From assembly GCA_002696035.1 (NCBI GenBank), contig NZQV01000010.1, forward strand, positions 806,001 to 870,000: a stretch of DNA of 64,000 nucleotides, written 5' to 3'. The DNA is from Balneola sp. GTDB lineage: Bacteria; Bacteroidota; Rhodothermia; Balneolales; Balneolaceae. Of the stretch, positions 57,501 to 64,000 are shown piece by piece. Position 1 is the first letter of the stretch. Each line of letters starts with the position of its first letter. Below the pieces are notes generated by a model. It was not told the DNA's origin, made no database searches, and was given only the letters and a program-made list of their open reading frames with translations. Position numbers and translations under genes: made by a program.

Positions 57501-57962
57501 ACCACTTATCGGACTTACCCTATTTTGATTCAAAAATCCATTAAGAGGTTGCATACTCCATAATTCCCCTGAAGGGCTTCTTCTTTGTCCCGTTTCGCGA
57601 TAGTTGATGGCAACCGGATTCAAGGTTGTATCAGACATGCCGGGATAATATTGTTGCCATTTTTCTCTTTCTCCAGTGACACGGCCGACAATGTAGAGAC
57701 CAATTCCGTCAATATGCCGACCACCAATGGAACGGGGCCATACACCAAACGGTACATCGTTGTATCGGGATAATTCGCCCGTATTACGATAATTTGTTTC
57801 GATCAAATTACCATCCAATACTCCCCTGGATATCCAGTTGGAAGATCCCCGGTATTCATCGGGAATGGATGATTGGGCAAATGCAAATTCGGACAAGCCA
57901 ATAAATGCAATTACACCTGCTAATAAAATTCTGTTTAGATACTTCTTATACATGTATTTCAT
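54588..57962 (-). CDS. Large T9SS-sorted surface protein of unknown function
   Basis: This 1124-residue protein has a signal peptide ending FAFAQ and a T9SS C-terminal signal (KVVPNPYRAYSLYEP to GKFAVIK). In between I see no catalytic motif. Calcium-binding-like Asp loops occur near 345-358 (DNDEDGIVDERRD) and 420-434 (DENDNGQWDPGEF), and a fibronectin III-type domain near 578-695 (PTLTAIAGDGKVTLGW). It is the third gene of a conserved-looking set: TonB receptor, this protein, PorV-like barrel. I infer a glycan-capture or receptor-lid role in place of SusD, but there is no direct proof. Confidence 0.75.
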   Translation of the reverse strand: MKYMYKKYLNRILLAGVIAFIGLSEFAFAQSSIPDEYRGSSNWISRGVLDGNLIETNYRNTGELSRYNDVPFGVWPRSIGGRHIDGIGLYIVGRVTGEREKWQQYYPGMSDTTLNPVAINYRETGQRRSPSGELWSMQPLNGFLNQNRVSPISGSFQRIPAISDDQQSWPDFWPDRLDNPDDPGWPGAWNGLFGKGVFNADLETYYVIDDLQNKGYQIDEDTGEPYSEYGVYYPDATDSTKGGLGLQIQVRYLQWANLLAEDTMFMLYRITNVGQTQHDSLFFAQGNDYGLGGDNDETDDNAAFNAQLDIAYGWDSNGLGTLPNGGQYELGYTGFAFLESPADPFDMLDNDEDGIVDERRDSGPGMLIEGQENIRNYIESNYNMANFERVYGSIDQLPAYQAGRWWTGDENANWISFSDENDNGQWDPGEFLNSDTGVDGLGPNDRGYPGPDFGQADGIPQDGERNFDQLDIPESDQIGLSGFDLGVRQNYEFTILLEDQFIWEKIEENLFEEIGKEPEVLRNNEPFVLFTSGPVDLPPSVSDFFSLSWLFGEDENDFFRNRITVQNIYDANYNFAQPPFAPTLTAIAGDGKVTLGWDSVSVNSFDRFTQEFDFEGYRLYKGTDPILSDARTITNVEGTPTFYEPIAQWDLVNDIQGSLPVLDNTAVYQLGSNTGLQYFYVDEEVTNGVTYYYAVVAYDRGVVDSTGRVEIDPQENVFNFGVDQFFNLTGSSINAKAVTPRARPAGYIESGTEDDLDQITSGIGTGSMGITIVDRSQVPFGDTYRVLFRDSADTRVSPEYYATAGYSLINVSRSDTLISRQMEESSPVVEGFIMQFQNDIEIGYNLGRSGWVGNYGSDNEQFNFDPRRVDGYETNWLADFEVNETGNGELTPDDFELRWSDNDVYYPPRFQTATYLRDSLNVMAVNLRTGEAAELLVLDRNENEEYDISDELIIMEQKSAAVRVLRHNINFRAPSGETPVMPGEGEVLRISNNKPFAEGDFFQFTTSESSIDEELAATELENVKVVPNPYRAYSLYEPQVSNSLEGRGERRIKFINLPQECTIRIFNVRGELIQTLQHNTNTNDGDVDWDLRTKDGLDVAYGIYVFHVEAPGVGEKTGKFAVIK

Positions 57963-57963
57963 T

Positions 57964-60726
57964 CTAAAATTTGACGCTAAATCCTATACTTATTCTTCTT
58001 GGTGCAGATAAAAACTCCGGACGTTCGAACCAATCATCATACGTATTTAACCCAAGAAGGCGACCTTGCCTTGCATTCACTTCATCAATGGTAAAATCAG
58101 GGCGTCCTGAATCGTTATATACCTGTTGTGGAGCTTTTGCATCGAAAAGATTTTCGATCTGAAGTATGAGTTGTGCATTTTGCCAAGGTAATGTGTAATA
58201 AGCTCTCAAATCACTTAGCAAAGTAGTAGGACGATCTACATTATTTGGAATGTAGGAAGTTACACCAGACCGTTCACTTGTATAAGGCCGGCCGGTGTTC
58301 AAACGATTTACTAATGTGATGTTTAGGTCATCGATCGGTACGAATGTCAAAATGCTATTGATCACATGCCGTCTATCCCAGGGTAAACGGGCCAGCACAG
58401 TTATATCATCAAGCCCCGCCTCTCTTCTAAGCTGACTATTACCCGAAACAAAAGCACTTCCATCAGCAAACTGAAGGGTATAATCCAGGTTCCACCGAAA
58501 CGATCCAACAGGTCTTTGTGAAAGTGATAAGGTAAAGCCACGAATAGTTCCATAGTCCTGATTTTCCGGCCTTGTTACAATCCCGGAAGTAATCTCGTTT
58601 CGTTCGATCAATATGGCAGTCAGGTTACGAACATCCTTTGTGAATAGGGTTAGTTCCAAGCCAATATCTTCTGTTAATGCCTGCTGAAGCCCGATTTCAA
58701 ATGTAGATGTTTGCTCCGGATCAATGTCAGGATTACCAAAGCTTGTGGTGGTCGAACCTTCCAATACAAAGTATTCAGGATTCAAATAAATGCTGTTGAA
58801 AGAAGGAGTTTGAAAGAAAAGACCGTAAGAAAATCGTACTACACCGGTCTCACTAATTGGGAATGCAACACCTATTCTTGGACTGATCTGTGTTTTAATA
58901 CTTGCTGGTCTGCGATTGTAAACCGAGTCAGCAGGATTGTTTACATCGGGTATGTACTCCTGTCCACCTAATGAATAATTTTTTGGAACCAAAAAGTCCG
59001 GATCAAAATAATCAAATCGTACTCCGGCATTAATAATCAGGTTTTCCAGCTCTATCTTGTCTTGTATATAACCGGCAAATTCTATGGGATTCACATTTAG
59101 ATCTCTAAAACCTGCTCCGGGATCACGACTCGGATTGATCTCAGGTTCAAATCCAGTACTGGAATCAATGATAATCCCATAACTTTCACTCGATATATCG
59201 TGAAGACGAACCTGTCCGCCCACTTTAACCTGGTGAACACGGTTAACCTGGCTTGTCACACTACCTACAATGGTATGTGTTTGTGTAAGGTCGTTACCAT
59301 AGCCAAGATCGTTACCTCCTATAGCAAAAGCATAAGCCCCTGTTTGTTGACCAAAACGAGGCTGAACCAGGCGATCATCTAAAATACCGTCATACAGTTT
59401 GCTCTCGAACTCGGATCGCAGGTAACTATATGACAGATTGGAAAAGGTCTTCGATGAAAAGGAATGTCTTAGACTCAGAATATGCGTCTGGTTGAAGGTA
59501 TACTGACTATTTCTTCCTCCGGGCACATATTTTCGGTCATGAGCATAGTAGCTGCTTTCTCCGGATTGAAGAAAGGCATTATAATCCAGTTTTGTAGTGC
59601 CTGTGAAGTTATATGTCAAACTGCCGTTTAAAGAATATCTTTTCCCACCGCTCATAGGTACAAAATCACCATCTCCTGTAGATTCTATGATCCAGTCTTG
59701 TTCAGGATTATTTGGGTCTGTATAGCCGCCAGGAGGACTTGATTGGATATAAGAAGATGAATCTGAGGGATTGAAAAGCTCTCTTCCAAACAGGGTCCCC
59801 TTATCATCGATGAATCTTCCTGTCAGCTGGATTCCCAATTTGTCCTTGATTATAGGTCCTCCTGCATTTAATTGAAAGTCTAAGCGGTTCGGGATTCCGG
59901 CAACTTCATAATAAGGTACTTCTTCTGTTTCAAAATCCAGGTAACTCAGATCTGATCCTGGATCTGCATTACGTTCTAAAAAGTTAAGTTTTCTGTTACT
60001 GGCAATTGCCCTGACCAAGCCGCGGGTGTCAAAACTCCATTCATTTGGAACATCTTTAGTTACAATATTTACTACACCGGAAAGTGCTTGTCCATATTCA
60101 GCATTAAACACACCACTTATAACTTCCAGGCTGGAAACCATGTTTTGCTCAACCTCAAATCCAGCGCTGTTTGTATAAGAGTTATTAATTGGAACACCGT
60201 TCACAACATAGGCAACCTCACCTATTCTGCCTCCCCTGAAGTGCCCTTCTACCACACCAGCCTGAAGGTTAACAACATCATTAACAGACTGAACGGGAAG
60301 ATCTTCGATCTCTTCAGAACTTACATAGGAAGTTGTAGTAGTACGATCCTTTTCAACTATGGGGCGTTCAGCTGTTACAACCACCTCCTCTCCTTCAATG
60401 ACCTGTTCCTGAAGCTGGACATTTATCTCTGTAGTACGGTCTATGATCACCTCTACGTTTTTGACCCGTGTTTCCGCGAAACCGATGAACTTAAACACCA
60501 AATGGTATACACCTGGATCTACGTTAATGATACTGTAGAAACCATCAGGTTCAGTGATGGTACCTCTGTTTGTTCCATCAATGATAATCTGAACTCCCGG
60601 TAATGGGTCTCCATACTCGTCAGTAACTTTTCCGGATATTTTCCCTTTGCTTTGAGATAAAGCCGCAACTGGCATCAGTAATAATATCAAGAGTACCAGT
60701 AGATCTCGAGCTGATGATAAATTCAT
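57964..60726 (-). CDS. TonB-dependent receptor with CarboxypepD_reg-type domain
   Basis: This 920-residue outer-membrane receptor has a signal peptide (about 1-25), a CarboxypepD_reg-like beta-sandwich (GKISGKVTDEYGDPLPGVQI, about 28-115), a plug domain (about 130-235, EIEDLPVQSVNDVVNLQAGVVEG) and a 22-strand type barrel ending ISIGFSVKF. It would import oligosaccharides with TonB energy. Unlike canonical SusC it has no SusD gene after it, and at 920 residues it is closer to general CarboxypepD_reg receptors. Only one base separates it from the 1124-residue gene. The receptor class is secure; the substrate is inferred from the locus. Confidence 0.88.
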   Translation of the reverse strand: MNLSSARDLLVLLILLLMPVAALSQSKGKISGKVTDEYGDPLPGVQIIIDGTNRGTITEPDGFYSIINVDPGVYHLVFKFIGFAETRVKNVEVIIDRTTEINVQLQEQVIEGEEVVVTAERPIVEKDRTTTTSYVSSEEIEDLPVQSVNDVVNLQAGVVEGHFRGGRIGEVAYVVNGVPINNSYTNSAGFEVEQNMVSSLEVISGVFNAEYGQALSGVVNIVTKDVPNEWSFDTRGLVRAIASNRKLNFLERNADPGSDLSYLDFETEEVPYYEVAGIPNRLDFQLNAGGPIIKDKLGIQLTGRFIDDKGTLFGRELFNPSDSSSYIQSSPPGGYTDPNNPEQDWIIESTGDGDFVPMSGGKRYSLNGSLTYNFTGTTKLDYNAFLQSGESSYYAHDRKYVPGGRNSQYTFNQTHILSLRHSFSSKTFSNLSYSYLRSEFESKLYDGILDDRLVQPRFGQQTGAYAFAIGGNDLGYGNDLTQTHTIVGSVTSQVNRVHQVKVGGQVRLHDISSESYGIIIDSSTGFEPEINPSRDPGAGFRDLNVNPIEFAGYIQDKIELENLIINAGVRFDYFDPDFLVPKNYSLGGQEYIPDVNNPADSVYNRRPASIKTQISPRIGVAFPISETGVVRFSYGLFFQTPSFNSIYLNPEYFVLEGSTTTSFGNPDIDPEQTSTFEIGLQQALTEDIGLELTLFTKDVRNLTAILIERNEITSGIVTRPENQDYGTIRGFTLSLSQRPVGSFRWNLDYTLQFADGSAFVSGNSQLRREAGLDDITVLARLPWDRRHVINSILTFVPIDDLNITLVNRLNTGRPYTSERSGVTSYIPNNVDRPTTLLSDLRAYYTLPWQNAQLILQIENLFDAKAPQQVYNDSGRPDFTIDEVNARQGRLLGLNTYDDWFERPEFLSAPRRISIGFSVKF

Positions 60727-60753
60727 GAGTAAAATTGGTTAAAATTTAGAATA

Positions 60754-60779
60754 GAGAAGGTGCCTTCACACACCTTCTC
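60754..60779 (-). promoter_or_regulatory. Intercistronic hairpin between surface protein and TonB receptor
   Basis: GAGAAGGTG (60754-60762) pairs perfectly with CACCTTCTC (60771-60779) around an 8-base loop on the minus-strand transcript. No U-tract follows, so it is more likely an mRNA stability or processing element than a terminator. Confidence 0.6.
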
Positions 60780-60798
60780 AGTTTAAATACTTCAAAAA

Positions 60799-63700
60799 TT
60801 ATTTGATCAGCATCATTTTCTTGCTGCTGCTGAATTTGCCGGCTTCGATTCTGTAAATGTACAGTCCCGAGCTGAACATGGACGCATCGAAATTAACAGT
60901 ATGCGCTCCGGATGTCATTTGCTGTCCGTCGATCAAGGTTGCAACTCTTTGTCCAAGAATGTTATAGATAGAGAGTTGAACTTTTTGACTGCTTGGCAGC
61001 GTAAATCCAATTTTTGTAGTTGGGTTAAATGGATTTGGATAATTTTGATCCAGGTTGAAACGCAGTGGAGTATCTACAAATTGCTCGTTACTGGTAACAA
61101 GGTCACTTCCCGCGATTGCAGCAGAACCCAACATGGTGATATTATCGTCACCCTCGTAGTTGAACCCTCCGGCCAAAGAAGATGGATATGTAATAACATG
61201 AGATGGATTTTCCCACCAGTTACCACCGTCGCCACTGTCTTTGTCGTATAATTCAAAACTCAGTGGAATATACTTGAGAGCATTTTTCTCAGGCAGTACC
61301 AATGGTTCATCTATAGGTTCACCACTATCATCAGTAGCTACTAAAAGATCATTTACATCAAATGCTGTTACAGCTCTCCAACCAACTCGGCTTTCACCTT
61401 CTACTATATTTTCATATAAAGAAGTAAAGGTAAATTGATGCTCACTGTTGTAATATAGCGTATTGTATGGTTTGTCAGGATCTTCAGTATTGTGCTCTGT
61501 CACCCAGAAACGAGTCAACATTCCATCTGGACCAGGATCGGTACTTTCGGAACTCATTTTAGGCTGTAGAGATAGGAAATAATCTGGCTTATCACCACGA
61601 CTTCTGAATTCATTGGTAGTACCTGTTGCGAAATCAACATCGTAGGTACCAAAGTGAATTTTCAGCTGGTCTTTAAGGTAATAGTTCCATTCCAGATCAC
61701 CGTCGCTAAACTCAGAAGACAGGTCTCCTGTCCCAACTCCCGGTATAAATGTATTAGGGTCCTGGTTCTCACGAGGATATACCGTTGTACCAAACATATC
61801 GGTTGGTGCGGATGTTGGTCCCGCAAGAATGTCATCATCATAAGCTTCTACGAAAATATACATTGTTTGCAGTCCTTCGGCTCTACCAAATGCCATCCAA
61901 ACCTGAGCTGAGGCGTCTGTCTGATCAATTCCCTCTTCTGATAGTAAGAAAGGCTTAAAATCATCTGTGGGCCAGCTCTCAAGATTGATCTCTCCTGATT
62001 CAAGATCAGAAATGATCTGTTCTTCTTGCTCAGTTGATAGTTCAAATATGTAAGGCATTACATCGCCAGTAGCCGTTACATTAGATGCAGTAAAGTTGGT
62101 TGGCGACTTGATGCTGTACTGTGTAGTTGGAACTACAGCATAATGGTACTCTACACCACTTACAGAAGGGTGAGGCAGCTCAGCTTCGTGAGTATAACTC
62201 AGAGCATCTGAAGTTCGGAAACTACCGATGAATTTAACTCCTTCGTCTTCAATGCTTTCAATTTCAGAGCCACTGTAATACAACTCATAGTTGAAAATAT
62301 TGGAGCTTACATCGTGGTCCCAGGAAATATTTACTTCCCCTTGGCTTGATTCAGAAACCACGTTTCCGGGCAAGTCAGGCAATGCAGTAGCTACACTTAG
62401 ATCCGTTTCGGAACGAGAACCAATGAAGAAGTCATCCACATAGAATGCACCACTTTGGTTGTTACCTAATCGGAAAGCAATTCTTCCCAATTTGCCCCAC
62501 TCCGGGTCGCCACCCAGTGTAGAATCGTTAGGGCTGACATCCATACTTCCATTCCATGCGGTTGGGAACGTCCATTTTTCTTGCTCTTCGCTGTATTGTT
62601 CGCTTGCAGGAAGCGGATCTCCATTCAGATCTAAACCTTTCAATGCAGAATCGTGCTCAGCAATAGTTGGTTTTGGCAATGGAATCGCAAGCTCATGCCA
62701 TTCATTGTCATAATATTCGCCCAATGGATACGCAATACCCCATTGTAGATCACTGTTTGTACCGTTTGTGACATCTGCAAGCATCAGGCTACCTGTTGCT
62801 CTCAACACACCTTCAGCATCCGTGTGATCCGCAGGATTGATTCGGATTCTCAGATATACAGTATCTACATCGGCCATATTTTGAGAGAAATCTACTCCAC
62901 CGGAGCCTCCCATATCCCAGAAGTATCCTAATTCGAAGAAAGCTCCTCCGTCTCCCAAACGGTGAACGAGATTATCTTCTTCAATAACATCTTCAACAAC
63001 TGTTCCATCAATGCTTGGAACTAATACATTCGGTCCGTCAACAAATAGAATTTTGTTGTCTCCAAACGGAGGATTTGGCGGATCGTTCTTAATAAATGTA
63101 ACGTCATCCCAATAATAGGTCTGTTCACCTGCATCAGCTCCGGCAGTACCGAAATTGAAGAAAATGGAAGCTTTGCTATATACGTTAGCAGTATTGAGCT
63201 CTGCCGTTCCTTCTACCTGATTCGTAAAATCAAACTCAAGTGTTTCCCAGCCTTCAGCTACGGTTGTATTAACCTCAGTTTCTACACTTATATTAGCATC
63301 AGCAGCGTCTTCAACTTTCAATCGTACAGGTACATCTGCAGCTGGAGACCAAACTCGAATAGTCATCACTGTGCTAAATTCAGAGAAAGGAACCGGGGCT
63401 GTAAAACCGGCGGCACCACCAATTGTTGTACCTGCCCAGGTTTGAGCAGAATCTGTTTTCACTGATTTGGCAACCAGGTTTTCATCATCGGTAGGATCTA
63501 CAACGATTTCGGAAACATTATTTCCAAAATCAGTCAATGCATAATCTACACTGGCTGTATCTTCAAAAGATACCGGTAGAGAAACCATATCCTTAACATC
63601 ACCTGAACCCCCACCTTCAACTCCAACTTGTTTAAGGGACATATTATCAACTATGAAGTCGTCGGCCGATAATCCTAATTCAAAAGCGAACTTAACCGGA

Positions 63701-64000
63701 TCTACAGTCTGAGACAGGTTAAATTCAAATTCGTAGGTTTGCATCTCAGTATTGGCCACAGAGTCAACAACAAAGAATGACGTAAATGATCCTCCATTTT
63801 CACCAAAGTAAAGTCTGAATGGGCGGCCATCAACATTTGACTGCGCATCAAAACTAATCACATACGATTCACCGGCTACCAACATATTAAGCTGTTCAGC
63901 GGAAAATTCCTGAATAAATTGCAGATGCCATGTAGCCGGACTTTCTGTAATAGTAGCATTGGTTACGGTAGCCTGACCATCAGTAACGCCAAAATCAGCC
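60799..64000 (-). CDS. Multidomain carbohydrate-binding T9SS surface protein (5' end outside window)
   Basis: The minus-strand frame stays open to the right edge, so the 1028-residue piece from the ATG at 63885 is not the true start. The visible part begins inside a CBM4/9-like jelly roll (VAGESYVISFDAQSNVDGRP ...), followed by further beta-sandwich modules (about 135-315 and 320-540, ending in YWDDV and YVDDFFIG motifs typical of such domains), a fibronectin III domain near 540-630, a large region resembling glycan-binding outer-membrane proteins, and a T9SS signal (NLDQNYPNPFNPTTKIGF ... MMLIK). No catalytic motif is seen. I read it as a surface glycan-binding protein feeding the TonB receptor 72 bases downstream. 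Confidence 0.8.
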   Translation of the reverse strand, partial: ADFGVTDGQATVTNATITESPATWHLQFIQEFSAEQLNMLVAGESYVISFDAQSNVDGRPFRLYFGENGGSFTSFFVVDSVANTEMQTYEFEFNLSQTVDPVKFAFELGLSADDFIVDNMSLKQVGVEGGGSGDVKDMVSLPVSFEDTASVDYALTDFGNNVSEIVVDPTDDENLVAKSVKTDSAQTWAGTTIGGAAGFTAPVPFSEFSTVMTIRVWSPAADVPVRLKVEDAADANISVETEVNTTVAEGWETLEFDFTNQVEGTAELNTANVYSKASIFFNFGTAGADAGEQTYYWDDVTFIKNDPPNPPFGDNKILFVDGPNVLVPSIDGTVVEDVIEEDNLVHRLGDGGAFFELGYFWDMGGSGGVDFSQNMADVDTVYLRIRINPADHTDAEGVLRATGSLMLADVTNGTNSDLQWGIAYPLGEYYDNEWHELAIPLPKPTIAEHDSALKGLDLNGDPLPASEQYSEEQEKWTFPTAWNGSMDVSPNDSTLGGDPEWGKLGRIAFRLGNNQSGAFYVDDFFIGSRSETDLSVATALPDLPGNVVSESSQGEVNISWDHDVSSNIFNYELYYSGSEIESIEDEGVKFIGSFRTSDALSYTHEAELPHPSVSGVEYHYAVVPTTQYSIKSPTNFTASNVTATGDVMPYIFELSTEQEEQIISDLESGEINLESWPTDDFKPFLLSEEGIDQTDASAQVWMAFGRAEGLQTMYIFVEAYDDDILAGPTSAPTDMFGTTVYPRENQDPNTFIPGVGTGDLSSEFSDGDLEWNYYLKDQLKIHFGTYDVDFATGTTNEFRSRGDKPDYFLSLQPKMSSESTDPGPDGMLTRFWVTEHNTEDPDKPYNTLYYNSEHQFTFTSLYENIVEGESRVGWRAVTAFDVNDLLVATDDSGEPIDEPLVLPEKNALKYIPLSFELYDKDSGDGGNWWENPSHVITYPSSLAGGFNYEGDDNITMLGSAAIAGSDLVTSNEQFVDTPLRFNLDQNYPNPFNPTTKIGFTLPSSQKVQLSIYNILGQRVATLIDGQQMTSGAHTVNFDASMFSSGLYIYRIEAGKFSSSKKMMLIK

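Noticed and set aside
60799-63885. Complete 1028-residue protein starting at 63885
   Set aside because: The frame stays open upstream to the window edge and the apparent start lies inside a jelly-roll domain with no signal peptide.

Overview
The window looks like a chromosome segment from a marine or halophilic member of the Balneolota/Rhodothermota side of the Bacteroidota superphylum (Balneola- or Gracilimonas-like). The evidence is type IX secretion (T9SS) C-terminal sorting domains, PorV/PorQ-type barrels, a CarboxypepD_reg-type TonB-dependent receptor, a short ATP synthase epsilon subunit, TAnnTTTG-like promoter elements, and a zapA-ymdB-lolD housekeeping layout. Shine-Dalgarno sequences are visible at a few genes (infC, ymdB), which is more typical of Balneolota than of classical Bacteroidia. 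Base composition is moderate by eye; I did not compute it. The genus is inference only.

Positions 1-10233 are one co-directional minus-strand run: pfkA, pgi, a deoxynucleoside kinase, a YceD/DUF177 protein, rpmF, plsX, fabH, fabD, fabG, acpP, fabF, rnc and the start of an mgtE-like Mg2+ transporter cut by the window edge. This is the classic fatty-acid/phospholipid initiation cluster with glycolytic genes upstream. Positions 10330-14478 (plus) carry a polyprenyl diphosphate synthase, an LpxH-like phosphoesterase and a PBP1A-type peptidoglycan synthase, all for the envelope. atpD-atpC lie on the minus strand at 14862-16647. From 17143 to 27836 (plus) come rsmB, valS, a UvrD/PcrA helicase, an outer-membrane barrel protein and lon. 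A tRNA-Val(GAC) and a multi-PAS histidine kinase follow.

Positions 30397-40064 (plus) hold the translation operon thrS-infC-rpmI-rplT-pheS-pheT, then a coiled-coil protein, zapA, ymdB, lolD and a membrane-anchored TPR protein. infC has no ATG/GTG/TTG start at the expected place. It appears to start at an AUC codon behind a GAGG Shine-Dalgarno.

Positions 40217-64000 are an accessory beta-glucan (probably laminarin-type) utilisation locus. One minus-strand operon encodes a clan GH-A glycosidase of uncertain family, a GH149/GH161/GH94-like cytoplasmic beta-glucan phosphorylase, a GH17-like lipoprotein, a GH30 lipoprotein and a GPH-family sugar:cation symporter. A divergent GH16 laminarinase carries a T9SS sorting domain. 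A second minus-strand operon encodes a large carbohydrate-binding T9SS surface protein (5' end outside the window), a TonB-dependent receptor, an 1124-residue T9SS cargo protein, a PorV/PorQ-like barrel and a parvulin-type lipoprotein. No SusD is visible. The proposed flow is GH16 at the cell surface, uptake by the receptor complex, trimming by GH17/GH30, symport across the inner membrane, then energy-saving phosphorolysis to glucose-1-phosphate.

Several intergenic repeats stand out: a 34-bp perfect palindrome after rsmB, a CCACAGAG-type inverted repeat after valS, REP-like hairpins before pheS, and a 73-bp structured element between atpD and rsmB.
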